Of a stretch of DNA of 64,000 nt, positions 33,008 through 46,934 are shown piece after piece (within the stretch, counting starts at the first letter, position 1; the number at the start of each line of letters is the position of its first letter). The translations under genes and the position numbers were made by a program. The notes beneath the pieces were generated by a model. The model was given only the letters and a program-made list of their open reading frames with translations. It had not been told where the DNA came from and searched no databases. Location: positions 137,501 through 201,500 of the forward strand of contig JACEEZ010020472.1 of assembly GCA_016584305.1 (NCBI GenBank), written 5' to 3'. Source of the stretch: Chionoecetes opilio. Lineage: Eukaryota > Arthropoda > Malacostraca > Decapoda > Majidae.

Positions 33008-33540
33008 TTAAGCGTTGATTGAAATGTTTCTGGTTTTGGTATCAAGGATGAAAATGTAACTTTCATTTTTTGTGTGTGCAGGAATGTCTAGTGATGTCAC
33101 ATGCCGCCCACTCTTCCCAGTGTTGATTTTTCTGAGATTTTGTCACTGCAATTTTTTCACCTTTCCGGGAAATACATTAGTTCTGTCTTTGTTTGTTGCT
33201 GTGTCAACCTTGGTGTTACAAACTCTGCTCAGGTGTTTTTTATGAACATCTTCATGCCCATCATTTCAATCCCATTTCCACTGCCGAGTCTGCGGGGGAG
33301 ATCCACGTTCATGATGTGCTAAATGGTTAGTGAGGAGAATGGTCAAGCCATGTAAAGGGCCACACAAATAGACATAGCACTTATGCTATGCATAGATAGA
33401 ATATATGCTATATTCTGCATAGACATTATGACAGTCTCTTTATTTTCTTTCGCTGATTTTAAAGATTGTCGCCACATTCTAGGGGAAAAAATTATTCCAT
33501 TGATTTCCTTCTACATCCTGGTCATTATTTTGTTGAAACA

Positions 33541-33690
33541 GTCCACCCAGCAGTGAATGGGTACCGGGTGTTAGCCGGGGGTTTGTGACCCCCCTCCCGG
33601 AGTGGTGGCTTCGGCCAACACTAAGCTGCAGCGGTAGATCACTACGGCTCTGAGGAATTATCCTCTAAACAAACAAACAAACAAACAAAA
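33541..33690 (+). repeat. SINE-like interspersed repeat with (AAAC)n tail
   Basis: Shares GGTGTTAGCCGGGG and GGTGGCTTCGGCCAACAC with the reverse-oriented copy at 52,720-52,785. Ends in an AAAC microsatellite (33,668-33,690). Confidence 0.6.
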
Positions 33691-34593
33691 CAAAAACATG
33701 CATTTCAAAAATGTTTTGAAGTAGAGTGGTAAGCATACCCAATTCATTAGGCACAAATTAATGACATTGGAGTAGTCAAGTTGATAATATCTAAATATAC
33801 AGCAAGCTATGATTTCTGACACATAACGACATGAATGTGATAGATGCATCATGTAGTATTGCATAGAGTTTATTTTATTTTTTAGGGTCTCCATAAAATT
33901 CATGAATTTTGTGATGAATGTTTATTACTGCTTATGGCATAGGACATTTATTTTGATGATAGATACACAATATAATTGCAATAATACAATTGATGCCATT
34001 TTTCAGAGTTTATGTTTTCTACAGGTATAATATACAGCACTTGTCTTAAGTTTTATCATCATAAGCTAACAGCACCTCAAAATTTTTGTAAGCATCAGTA
34101 ATATAGGTGTCTAGCAATGAAGTGAATATTCATCACATTATTTTGTCCTCGGCACTCCATGAGACAAGTAGCTAGTATATAGAGGCACTCAGCTAGGTTT
34201 TGCAGCTGATTGGCCAGTAAATTGTCCCAGGTATTCCATGCAGCTACTTCCGTTAGGCTGAGAGGATGTGTCTTAGCCTTGCAACTCCCATTTGAGTAAT
34301 GCCCATAAATTCTGTGGTTTAAATGAGGGGAGTTGTCACGCCAGTCCCTTATACACATACTCGACACGGCAGCCAAGCTAGGATGTCAATGATTTTGCTC
34401 TGGGACAGTTTTGCATAAAGCCAGTGGCATTACACTTTTCATAGCTTTTAACTAACAATCTCCATATATGCAAAATTCATTATTTGTGTTGGAATGATCA
34501 AACACAACGTTTCATTTCAAATAATTCAGTTGATAATTATGTGTTAGCATATTACAATAATTGAGAATGCAAGTGCAAGATGGTTTGTTTCAG

Positions 34594-34712
34594 TGTTTGC
34601 TGTTGAACCAGTGGGCAAAGACCTTCAGAGGTGTCTAGAGGGAGGAGAAAAAATATATTCAGGGCCAAATAGATTCTTGGATACAGTGGCAGATTCCATT
34701 AGGATCCAGCAG
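34594..34712 (+). CDS. SRR: Serine racemase-like gene, alternative exon 6b
   Basis: Acceptor TTTGTTTCAG ends at 34,593; donor GTGAGA at 34,713. Also 119 nt, same phases as 6a. Encodes VFAVEPVGKDLQRCLEGGEK then IYSGPNRFLDTVADSIRIQQ, co-linear with 6a with about half the residues kept. Both exons have intact splice sites. Joining 6a to 6b, or skipping both, would break frame, so exactly one can be used per transcript. The segment lies in the large domain near the PLP-binding face. Confidence 0.9.
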
Positions 34713-35197
34713 GTGAGATGAGGTGATATCCTCGCGGGTGTTAAGGGTCACACTATTGCCTTAGTGCTGGTGGAAAGACTATCTCATTCTTGTTTGTTCT
34801 CACTTATTATTTAGGGGTTTCATGGTTCCTTTGTGTCTCATAGAATAGTATTTGATCTGAATTCATAGGCCTGTCATTTTTATAAAGCTTTTAGTGTTTC
34901 TCAGAAGAATTTTGTCAACTGCTTTTACTGTTTTCACCAAATTTTATCTGTTTTTTTGACGTTCTCTTGTTGTGCTTGACTTTACTAAAGGACACATGGT
35001 TTATTTTTGTGGCTCTTATTCATATATACTCGACTGATTTTGTTCCAAGAGTATGCTGGAAACTTATTCTGGGTATGTTTTTTTTCTGTGGTATTCATAC
35101 AACTCACTAACTCCTCTCCTTATGTTCAGTAGAAGGTTGTAGAATATTTACACAACCATAGATTCTCACACTGGTATGAAAGATGTTTGTCTGGTTA

Positions 35198-35423
35198 CAG
35201 GGAGTTTCGTACACAAGTTGTTTCGTACCCAGGTTTTGTTAGTCTTTTCATACACTGATTTTAAGTTTTTTCGTACATACCTGGTGTCGAATCGTAACTC
35301 CAGTAATCAAGTTCAACTCTGAGCTGAGTGTACGAAACAACTATGATTTCATATAAACTACGAAACAACTTTTTGGTGTACGAATCTACTGGTGTACGAA
35401 ACTACTTGTGTACGAACTGACTG
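35198..35423. mobile_element. TIR element (TTTCGTAC-rich) in intron 6
   Basis: The ends, CAGGGAGTTTCGTACACAAG and inverted CAGTCAGTTCGTACACAAG, share the continuation TAGTTTCGTAC. Several further TTCGTAC motifs point inwards. Non-coding, target duplication not found. Confidence 0.65.
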
Positions 35424-36359
35424 CACCCCGTTTGTCTCACCTTCTCTCATCACCTCTCAACCCTCAGGTCTGTGATGAGCTATACAGTGTTTCCTTACTA
35501 CAGTCTGTGAAATTTGTATCCTTGACTTACAATTTATGATGTTATGGTGGCCCCTCTTATCCTGGCCTCTCACTCCTGGCCACATAGTAGTCAGGAACGA
35601 GAGGGACCATGAGGGACACTCTTCCTCCCCCCCACCACGTCAAGCTCCACCTCACTGCCCTGCCCTGCTGCACGTCTGTTTCTTGCTTCTGTCACGCTGT
35701 ATCTTACTGCAGGGAAGCGTCTTGGCCAATTCAGTGCCTGCTGGTTCCAGTTTGAATTGATTGGATATTTACCATTATAACAATCATGATTTTGTTATTA
35801 GTATAAAAACAGTGGTAAAGCATGTTGGCTGTTTTAGGGGTTTTGTTGTACTACTTCACTTTCTTGTATAATGACATTTGCTTGTACAGAGTCTGGTGCT
35901 TCCTCTTTCTCTCAACAGCCTTTACTCTACCTTGAATTTTCTGCTTTCCATTTAGCCCGATTTGACTCTTATATACATTGTCAAACTCATGTACTAATTT
36001 TCTCCAAATCCTCTTTGTTTATAGGGATCAAAATACCAGTACCATATGTAATGTTGTAGTACATTATTGCCCACAAAAAAATACATAAATGGCTGATAAG
36101 TATTTTGTTCCAACATAATTCCTCTATAATGAATATCACACATTTTAATGCTCTGTATATACTGTTCTGCTGTATTTAGAAAAGAAAATCTAAAGCCATT
36201 CACAACCTTGAATACCTATTTTTATTCTATTTTCAAGTACAATTAATAGTTTCAGGAACTTCACACAGTCTGCTTTACTAACCTCCTCAATCCTGAACCT
36301 CCATCTACTTAACTCTTCACTTATCTGACCATTTCTCATTGCATTATTTCCCTGGCCAG

Positions 36360-36470
36360 GTGGGTGACTTGACCTTCCCCATCCTGTGTGAGTTCGCCCA
36401 GCACCAGGTGTTCACCGTGTCTGATGAACAGATGATTGAGGGCATGAAGCTCACCTTTGAACGGTTGAAG
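36360..36470 (+). CDS. SRR: Serine racemase-like gene, exon 7
   Basis: Acceptor CCCTGGCCAG ends at 36,359; donor GTAATA at 36,471. Phase 0 at both ends; 37 codons reading VGDLTFPILCEFAQHQVFTV then SDEQMIEGMKLTFERLK, matching the family's ...VDDIFTVTEDEI......ERMK region. The frame stays open through the donor into the following 30-bp repeat as far as about 37,376. Confidence 0.9.
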
Positions 36471-36484
36471 GTAATACTTGCAAT

Positions 36485-37290
36485 CTGTTTATGTTGTTTA
36501 TTGGAGCAGAAGCTGTTTTATGTTGTTTATTTGGAGCAGAAGCTGTTTTATGTTGTTTATTGGAGCAGAAGCTGTTTTATGTTGTTTATTTGGAGCAGAA
36601 GCTGTTTTATGTTGTTTATTTGGAGCAGAAGCTGTTTTATGTTGTTTATTTGGAGCAGAAGCTGTTTTATGCTGTTTATTTGGAGCAGAAGCTGTTTTAT
36701 GTTGTTTATTGGAGCAGAAGCTGTTTTATGTTGTTTATTTGGAGCAGAAGCTGTTTTATGTTGTTTATTTGGAGCAGAAGCTGTTTTATGTTGTTTATTG
36801 GAGCAGAAGCTGTTTTATGTTGTTTATTTGGAGCAGAAGCTGTTTTATGTTGTTTATTTGGAGCAGAAACTGTTTTATGTTGTTTATTTGGAGCAGAAGC
36901 TGTTTTATGTTGTTTATTTGGAGCAGAAGCTGTTTTATGTTGTTTATTTGGAGCAGAAGCTGTTTTATGCTGTTTATTTGGAGCAGAAGCTGTTTTATGC
37001 TGTTTATTTGGAGCAGAAGCTGTTTTATGCTGTTTATTTGGAGCAGAAGCTGTTTTATGCTGTTTATTTGGAGCAGAAGCTGTTTTATGTTGTTTATTTG
37101 GAGCAGAAGCTGTTTTATGTTGTTTATTTGGAGCAGAAGCTGTTTATGTTGTTTATTTGGAGCAGAAGCTGTTTTATGTTGTTTATTTGGAGCAGAAGCT
37201 GTTTTATGTTGTTTATTTGGAGCAGAAGCTGTTTATGTTGTTTATTTGGAGCAGAAGCTGTTTTATGTTGTTTATTTGGAGCAGAAGCAA
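36485..37290. repeat. 30-bp minisatellite, ~27 copies, start of intron 7
   Basis: Unit TTTGGAGCAGAAGCTGTTTT + ATGTTGTTTA; some units are 29 bp. It begins about 14 bp after the exon 7 donor. All plus frames are open, so long ORFs here are repeat products, though an intron-retained reading would continue in frame from exon 7. Confidence 0.95.
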
Positions 37291-37739
37291 CCTCAATAGC
37301 AAGAGTTACGATTGGGTTTAGAATAATTGAAGGACTTAATTCTCCTTGTATTAATAAGGGCTTTATCTACACATGAAAGTATGAAAGGCAATACACTGAT
37401 TTTTTTTTTTTAGTTCACATGCATATGAGATTGTCAAGGTGAATCTTTAAAGTTCTTAGGCTTGTTCATGCAGCAGTTCACAATAGAGACTTGCAATGAA
37501 GAGAAGAGTGTTTGGTAGCAAAACAGATCTGTTCACATCCAGGAATACATCAATGAACTAAATAGAATGTTCATAAAATTGTGTTCCATTGTGCAAGTTA
37601 ACCTGGACTATTTTGTTTCTAATCTTACTATGCTATATTCATTCAGCGACCTTGCCGTCCATGTATACATAATCTCCATTCTTTCTTCATACATAATACT
37701 TGACAGTCTACCTTTCATGTGTAAAAAAAACTATATTGA

Positions 37740-38112
37740 TGAATGAATACTTCTGATGGTGAACAATGAATACTTCTGATGGTGAACAATGAATACTTCT
37801 GATGGTGAACAATGAATACTTCTGATGGTGAACAATGAATACTTCTGATGGTGAACAATGAATACTTCTGATGGTGAACAATGAATACTTCTGATGGTGA
37901 ACAATGAATACTTCTGATGGTGAACAATGAATACTTCTGATGGTGAACAATGAATACTTCTGATGGTGAACAATGAATACTTTTGATGGTGAACAATGAA
38001 TACTTCTGATGGTGAACAATGAATACTTCTGATGGTGAACAATGACTACTTCTGATGGTGAACAATGACTACTTCTGATGGTGAACAATGAATACTTCTG
38101 ATGGTGAACAAT
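37740..38112. repeat. 23-bp minisatellite, ~16 copies, intron 7
   Basis: Unit GAATACTTCTGATGGTGAAC + AAT, nearly perfect, without spacers of different sequence. Confidence 0.95.
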
Positions 38113-38431
38113 GTTAGTCATGATGTTGAGTCTAATAACAGTGAAGATTGACGGTTGTGGTAGCAGTGGTAATGATGATGATGGTGGTAATCAGTGCCGT
38201 TTCTAGCCTTTTGGGGGCCCTATGTGAAATGCTGTTTGGGGGCCCTATTTTGTAAAACTATGGATTCCAAGCCCTCTTAAGGTGGTCCGGGGGCATGCCT
38301 TTAATGTTTAAATGCTTCAATCTGGCTTTAAGAGGAAAAGAGACTAGATTCTAAAAATAAAAGCAAATGATGGGAGCTTGGGTGCCCTATGCAACCGTGT
38401 AGTTCGCAAAAAGTAAGAAACGTTCCTGGTG

Positions 38432-38585
38432 GTAATGATGTTGATGGTGGCAGTGGTAATGATGGTGATGGTGGCAGTGGTAATGATGGTGATGGTGGCA
38501 GTGGTAATGATGGTGATGGTGGCAGTGGTAATGATGGTGATGGTGGCAGTGGTAATGATGGTGATGGTGGGGATAATGGTGATGT
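38432..38585. repeat. 24-bp minisatellite just before the exon 8 acceptor
   Basis: Unit GATGGTGGCAGTGGTAATGA + TGGT, about six copies, ending within 20 bp of the exon 8 acceptor. Confidence 0.9.
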
Positions 38586-38601
38586 ACATACTCTGTTCCA
38601 G

Positions 38602-38760
38602 ATGGTGGTGGAGGCAGCATCAGGGGCGGCAGTGTATGCAGCTCTCCATTGCCTTGAGGAGGTCACCCCACCACCACAGAAGGTCGGGGTCATCTTGTGT
38701 GGTGGCAACGTTGACCTCGACCGCTTGCCATGGGTCAACCAATGTCATGATCTCCACTGA
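38602..38760 (+). CDS. SRR: Serine racemase-like gene, last exon 8
   Basis: Acceptor TACTCTGTTCCAG ends at 38,601. Phase 0. Reads MVVEAASGAAVYAALHCLEE, then KVGVILCGGNVDLDRLPWVN, QCHDLH and TGA at 38,758-38,760. The E-A-A-S-G-A segment and CGGNVDL (the Cys/Ser that contacts the PLP pyridine nitrogen is Cys here) are diagnostic. It ends 10-15 residues shorter than vertebrate enzymes. A long CT microsatellite follows at 38,870. Confidence 0.9.
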   Translation: MVVEAASGAAVYAALHCLEEVTPPPQKVGVILCGGNVDLDRLPWVNQCHDLH

Positions 38761-38868
38761 CTTCCTCCTGCATGTGGAAGCAAAGTGTCAGGCAGGCGCT
38801 GGTGCTGTCATAGTAGCCAGGAAAGGTACTCATTAAGTGTTATTAGTAGCAACAGACCACTATATGTA

Positions 38869-38983
<115 letters not shown>

Positions 38984-39416
38984 AGTTGTTTAAGGTCCTC
39001 TGACTCCTATGTAGATCAGTAGCTTGACTAAATATATTTTTGTTTTATTCTCAGTTTGTTTTTACGAAAGTTCGACCAAGCTTACATTTTCAGGCATTAT
39101 TTGAAATGGAGGAAACTCAGTCTGACATTATTTTGTCTGCCATTGAGTTAAGCAGTGACTTGAATTTGCTAAGAGAGAGACTGTGACACTGAAGATTTTT
39201 TTTTTATTGTTTTTAAGAAAGGTTTTCGTTTATATTTTGATAGTAGTACGTATGATACTTTACAAATCATGCGTTGTAGTTAGTTGTTTGCCTCATTATT
39301 CTTGGGTGTGTTCATTTTCTTGGTGCAGGTAATGATAAAAATGATAATGTTTAATCTGAATGATAATGATATAAGTTACCCGTGGATATGTCACTTATAT
39401 TAATGATATCACTGTG

Positions 39417-39477
39417 AACATAAGAAAATAAGGAAGCTACAAGAGGCCGTTAGACCTACACGTGGTAGTTCCTGTAA
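39417..39477 (-). mobile_element. LINE 3' tail fragment
   Basis: Minus-strand copy of the CR1/L2-like 3' end (GAACATAAGAAAATAAGGAA, then AAGAGGCCGTTAGACC on plus). Confidence 0.75.
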
Positions 39478-40613
39478 TATAATGGTGTAATGTTCCTGGT
39501 TATAATGGGTTTTTAGCTGGTGTACAGTACAGTAGTAGTTTGCCAGTGGCGTATGTCATTTTTCATACCATAGTTTGGATTGTTGAGTTACTTTTTCCTT
39601 TATGCATAGTAGTAGTTCTTTATAAACTGTATTTCTTTAGTAGTTAGTGAGTGATATGTACTGTGATAGCCTCAGCTTTTATGTTTTAATGATACACAAG
39701 AGGAGTTTTAGAGAGAGATGTTTTATTTTCTTTACTTTGAACTCAAGAATCCGTGACGAAATATAATCATTCTGCTTTAGAGGGCTTTGCATTAATCTTC
39801 ATAGTAAATTAATTTCGTAAACGTTTGATTTGGAAACGTATACTTCTGTATGAATGATGTACACAGTTATGTTGAGATGGCATTGATTTAGGAAGTCACC
39901 TATCCATTTATAATACATAGATTTAGATATAGATCAATCAAGACCATTATATGAGCAGGGAACAGTGAAAGTGAAGTGATCATGAAGAGTAGAGTCTATA
40001 CTTACGTACAAATAAATTTAATATTGAAAATTTATACTAGTTAAGTTTTGCAAAAGAATACTTGTTTTGCAGAGGAATTAATATATATCTATAGCAAAAA
40101 GAGGAGAGTTGTCAATACCTCAAAGTTATCCGTAATCACTGTATCGACACACTTGTGAAAAAAATATGTATGACCATCAGACACATGTGCATATTAAATT
40201 GTATCGACTTTTAATTGAAAAAAATTAATTAAATAAATAGGAAGCCATGTGTTGCTTGCCTGCCTGCGTGATCACAGCTTAATTTGATGGAGACACTGCA
40301 AGGGGTGAACCAAAATCGTCACTTATACCACCGGGAGATCATTCCTATACGAATTGCCATTAATTTCGAAGTCATTAAAACAATCTGCAACGCAACTGTT
40401 AAGAGCGATACGATTATTTACGTTACATTACACCTAGCATATAATAATAGTGGTGTGTGTGTGTGCGCTATATTCCCCATTTTGCGATGACCTCTTTGCG
40501 TATAAGTATAGGTAACCCTGCCAAGTTTGCTTATAGTGGTGACCCGTTCAAGGCAACATACTGTGTACTACAGTTTTAGCCTCGTTAGTGATGACAGAGA
40601 TATGGAGTGGGAA

Positions 40614-40717
<104 letters not shown>

Positions 40718-41036
40718 TCGCTTGTGTACCTACAGCCATTCACGTGGATAGGGTGATGACGCAGAGTGACGCAACAAGGCAGTGTTATTTACAAAGATGA
40801 CCCGCTAATGATGAACACTCAGTTATAGAATGCTTATCTTTGTTATCAACGCCTGAGACCCTGAGTGATCTTTAAAGGAAATCCTATATGGGATACATGA
40901 TGCAATGTGTGCGTATATACTACTCCAATTAAGTATGCTGTCATGTGACGAATATAATGATGACCCAATATTAATCCATCCAGCTAGCCTGTTCATTGTG
41001 ATCTGCAGAGCCAAACTTACTTCAAACTTGCTCTAC

Positions 41037-41243
41037 ACACTATAGTCGCCACTGCACTTATGTCGCCAGGCGCCATATATCACGAATTTTAGCTTCACTA
41101 CAGACTTGTATGTGTTACTAAAGAGGCATGCACAGTAGTATATATTATGTAGTACCTGTCTTTAATGGCACATACAAATATGTAGTGATGCTAATTCAAA
41201 TTCGTAATATCTGGCGACATTAGTGCAGTGGCGACTATAGTGT
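41037..41243. mobile_element. TIR element (ACACTATAGTCGCC family), copy 2
   Basis: TIR ACACTATAGTCGCCACTGCA at left, with the same sequence inverted at right; related to the element at 3,972. Non-coding MITE. Confidence 0.75.
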
Positions 41244-42066
41244 TAGTAAATATATTGACGGTAGATAACTGGTAGTACTATGTTTATGTACGTGCATCTT
41301 TCGGTGGAAGTTGCAAGGATGAGTGATGTGTCAAATTGCGTCTAATGGTCTAATGAAGTACAGGAAGCTATTTCAAAAATTTCATACGTATCATGGCGTA
41401 ATACTGAGAAAGGGGCTCTGTAGCTATAAGTGGTTTGTGTTTCTCATGGCAATGCAATCTATGGCGCCTATGATAGATATATTGATAAATGTTAGCCTCG
41501 ATAATGTATGGCAAGGACCTATTGATTTATCCTTCTTATGGTAGCAAGGTTACGTAATATGTAACAAAAGATCAATGCTTCGGCTTTGTTGTTGTGTTAC
41601 GTAATGTGATGTATGTGAGGCGTATATACTTGCTATACTTGGTTTGCGTCTCCGCCTCATCCTCTAGCTTTGTCTTAGTTTCTTATTCATTCAACACCGA
41701 CTTATTCAAATGTAGATCTATAGAATTGCAAGTATTATTGGATCGATTGATTTAATGCCAAAAAGGAGGACATATGCCAGACGTCAGAGGTCATATGGTA
41801 CAAGTAGTATTTATATCTGGTGGTTTTCTTTCAAGTATTTATTAGAAAACCCACCAGATACTCGTCAAATGTGTGTAGGCTACTGTATAACCATTGCAGG
41901 AGTTTTCCCGCTTTTGGCAGAGGTAGCTTTTATAGGCGAGCGCGGTGTTCGGCAAGGATCGCCAAAATCCGTGACGTGGCACAGGCATCACACACATTGA
42001 AAAAATGGAACTTTAAAGGACAATTTACCCTATTGAAATTTTATTTGGTGAACAAGAATTAGGTCA

Positions 42067-42148
42067 GGTAGCGTGGCCGAGTGGTCTAAGGCGCTGGTTT
42101 AAGGCACCAGTCTCTTCGGAGGCGTGGGTTCGAATCCCACCGCTGCCA
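42067..42148 (+). tRNA. tRNA-Leu (anticodon AAG)
   Basis: 82 nt. The acceptor stem GGTAGCG pairs with CGCTGCC (42,141-42,147) with discriminator A. A box TGGCCGAGTGG; anticodon stem CTGGT/ACCAG with loop TTAAGGC and anticodon AAG at 42,101-42,103; long variable arm TCTCTTCGGAGG typical of Leu; B box GGTTCGAATCC. A T6 Pol III terminator follows at 42,152-42,157. No mismatches are seen in the stems, so it is probably functional. Confidence 0.95.
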
Positions 42149-42151
42149 GAC

Positions 42152-42157
42152 TTTTTT
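42152..42157 (+). terminator. Pol III terminator (T6)
   Basis: Run of six T four bases after the tRNA-Leu 3' end. Confidence 0.8.
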
Positions 42158-43705
42158 ATGACCGTGCCCTATTCTGGTTTTTCAGGTTTTTTAAATCGAT
42201 AATGGTGCCTATTAAGACCACCAAATCTAAAAGAATAAAGTTATCACGAGGCATTTCAGTGTCCGTGTGGAGGCTTGTGTGGCGATAATGGTGCCAGGCG
42301 GTGCCATGTCCTTCACGGCGACACCCAACTGTAGCTACTCGGCAGTTATTTTGCTTGATCCTTAAAGCAGTAGCGTTTATTACAATGATGACTACACGGA
42401 AACAACTGCATAGACAAGCAATACTATACTGCTAGGTCATTGACAGGCGCTTTAAAGTCCAATATATTCCTATTTTATTTAAAAGGAGAAAATGGACAAC
42501 TGTGCTTCTACATCCGCATCATTATTTCGTGACATTCGCATTATTGCAAAAACGATCCTTTGCTAAGAAACGGAGAGGTGAGGGCTACTTTCCTTCCGTT
42601 CCCAGAATCCTGGTAATGTTCCCAGGTTGTTCCGGGAAAGTGTGGCGAGGAATATGGTGATTCCTAGTAGTAGTGGTGGTGGTGCCGCGGTGAGTTGCCA
42701 GGTATCGCCAGCAGCCAGCTCCCTCCCGTCTCTATCCGCCTCACCCCTTTTCCTACTATCAGCTACTACATTATTTACAGTTTACACTTATCCTTATTAT
42801 TCTGATCAGCCATCCATGCTGCGTGTTGATGCTAGATGTAAACCAGATGATGAATTTCACTGCATTTTATCTTTATCGTCTATGAAGTACGAAGTGAGGG
42901 TTTATGTCGTGTTTTGTAGTGTATTAGCTGTGATGAGGTAATGATGCGTCCTGATCAGTGTTTAGGGCTAAGTAAAGTCGCTCACTTATTGAGAGATTGT
43001 GCTTATCGCCGTGGACACTTGTCCCAGCGTGAAGGTTGCCGAGACGAGCCTCATACAGAGGTGGAACGTGTGGCATGTGCCTTATTGTTTGTCGTGAACA
43101 CGCTGCCCTTTACACACACAAACGTTCCATCCTGCTCGACATCAGATTATAGAACGTACTTCATGCCATAACTTTCAAGGTGACAAATAACGCCTAATAA
43201 CACAGCTGACGTCACTGGCACATGACCAGAGAAGGCTGACGTAGATTTCTATTTTTGGAAGTTGTGACGTCACAAGTAGTGGGCGGTCCCTCATAGAACG
43301 TTTCATATTGCTTCGACTTTTTGCGCACGACAAAATTATTTGCTATCGTTGAAAATTTGGTTCTTACCTGCAACTACTGCATGAGTAAGGATAATGTATA
43401 TATTATCAAGTAGTATAAATGGAAATGTACGTAAATATTGAGCTATTAGAAGACATATAAGGCTAGGGTGAACAAAACTCACGCGGTGAACGAAGGGTGC
43501 GGGTGTAGGCAGCACAACTGGCTGGGATAGAGGAGCGAGTTCCCCAGCCGCGGCCAGGCAGTGTATGAGTCATCGTAGGAGGGGGAGGAGCTCATCCTAA
43601 CGTTTGAAGTGACGCCACCACCTCATCCCGATGTTAGTCACCGAATCAGACCAGGTGACTCGAAGGAAATTCTCGCAGCGTGAGACACAGCTTCCACCGC
43701 CAACC
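42158..43705. other. Intergenic / upstream of the next exon
   Basis: No gene recognised. The last 250 bp become GC-rich, in line with a promoter and 5' UTR for the exon at 43,706. Confidence 0.4.
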
Positions 43706-43972
43706 ATGTTCACTCGCTCCAAAGCCGTCACCAATAACACTACCGGAGCCAAAACTGTTATCTCATCCTCGGAGACGTACACTACGGCTTCCGTTATATC
43801 TGGAGGAGGAGGAACCTTTACCACAGACAGCAGTAACAGTAGCAGTAGCGACGTAGTGCCAAGTGTCAGCCTAACCATCACAGCTGTGGCGGCCAACATC
43901 CCGGACAGGGACGGGTTCCTCAACACCATTAACGTCCCAGCACTCGACACCCCCACCATCACTAACCTGGTG
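43706..43972 (+). CDS. Probable first coding exon, Ser/Thr-rich N-terminus, gene unknown
   Basis: An ATG in good context (CAACCATGT) starts an 89-codon open stretch, MFTRSKAVTNNTTGAKTVIS, then a Ser/Thr/Gly-rich region and VSLTITAVAANIPDRDGFLN, ending TITNLV at a strong donor GTGAGT (43,973). The frame is open upstream to 43,631. Composition and codon use look coding; no signal peptide. No downstream exon was found in the window, so the gene would have an intron over 20 kb or run beyond the end. No domain recognised. Confidence 0.5.
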
Positions 43973-45603
<1,631 letters not shown>

Positions 45604-45747
45604 AAGGGTGGAGGGAAGTACTGTATAACATAATGTAGCTAATGGAAATACTTATGAATTGCCGTAACCCCAGAGAACTTTGTCACATAGGAAGCATTGT
45701 TCTATTATGAGTTGCCGTAACCTCAGAGAAAATAAAATAGTACAGGA

Positions 45748-45806
45748 ACTACCATGTGTAGGTCTCACGGTCTCTTGTAGCTTCTTTATTTTCTTATGTT
45801 CTAGAA
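45748..45806 (+). mobile_element. LINE 3' tail fragment
   Basis: Plus-strand copy (CAGGAACTACCATGTGTAGG, TCTCTTGTAGCTTC, ending TTCTTATGTTCT). Confidence 0.75.
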
Positions 45807-46054
45807 TTTTGTCACATAGGAAGCATTGTTCTAATATGAGTTCCCGTTACCTCAGATAACTTTTTTATTCACATAGTAATCAGTGTTCAATAACTCCAAC
45901 CTGATAAAAAAGTGACATTGGACAATAAAGAATGGGGGGAAATCATGTCGCCATGTATCGCACAAATATTAAAATATAAAAGACTTAATGAGGAGGAAGA
46001 GAAGAGTAATATATATTGATATAACAATTCTGGATAATTCGATTACCTATTTAA

Positions 46055-46259
46055 CCCCTTGAGACCCACAACGTAATTTCCATTGTAATTTGGGTACTAT
46101 TAGACGATTTTTAGTGAATATAAGCAATATTTTATAGATATGACCTGTTTAGTATCCTTGTCAACTAACTAATTTGGTATATTCAGTTACTTTTCGTGAT
46201 TTTATGGCTCGACAACATACATTTTTTTATAGCAAAGGAAAGATCTGGGCGGGAAGGGG
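46055..46259. mobile_element. piggyBac-like TTAA MITE, copy 2
   Basis: Left flank TTAA (46,051-46,054), right TTGA. Same family as 32,804 but in inverse orientation. Confidence 0.8.
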
Positions 46260-46930
46260 TTGATATAAATCGAAAGAGAGTGTTCTGTGATCTTAAAGAT
46301 AAACCGTGTTTTGAAATAGATTACTGCTGGTTTCCTGACGAAGTAGAAGCAGTAGATAGCACAGAGACTACACCTTGGCAACAACGAGTAGAAACATGAT
46401 AATGATAGATAAACAAATACGTGAATTGTTAGATACATGTTATTAAGGCTATGAAGTGTTAACCAAAGCACTAGGAGAGATCATAGGCTAAGTTCATACC
46501 GCCAAAATGTCCATATGATTCTTTCCAAGACCAAGGGAATATATATCTTTTTCTTGGCCTTGATTCTTTCTGTATCTTTCTTTGTTTGTGGGATATTTTT
46601 ACACGTGATGTGACAATGGGTTGGAATTTAACACCTGCCAGCGTCAGAAAGTGGCCGGGGAGGATGGATGCCGGAGTGCTAAGTATGGGGGCTGTGTAAG
46701 AGGAACAAGGAGGGCCGGGGGGGGGGTGGGGGGGAGAAAGGTGACGAGTAATGAGTGAGTAGGAAAGGAAGGGCGCGGGGAACTACTGTGTGTGCGTCAC
46801 CAATAATTATTTACGACCACAACACAGTGAGACGCGTGTGAAGGAGACTGTAACAAGGATGTAACAAGGAAGAACGCAAGTCCATCGAGGAATGTTGAAC
46901 TTGGAAGAGGAAGGGGAGATGCAGGAATAG
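46260..46930. other. Intergenic, no feature seen
   Basis: Includes a G-run-rich part (46,700-46,740). Nothing recognised. Confidence 0.4.
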
Positions 46931-46934
46931 CAGT

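Noticed and set aside
36478..37321. Hydrophobic repeat ORFs (FMLFIWSRSC, GAEAVLCCLF) as membrane proteins
   Set aside because: They are three frames of the same 30-bp intronic array. Only the in-frame continuation from exon 7 is worth noting, and that as a finding.
37740..38112. Regular 23-bp repeat array resembling a CRISPR
   Set aside because: There are no variable spacers; it is a head-to-tail minisatellite in an intron of a eukaryotic gene.
38191..38240. hAT-like terminus CAGTGCCGTTTCTAGCC in intron 7
   Set aside because: No matching inverted end or target duplication could be found, so not listed as an element.
41755..42000. 81-residue ORF upstream of the tRNA
   Set aside because: No family resemblance, no splice or start context that supports it.
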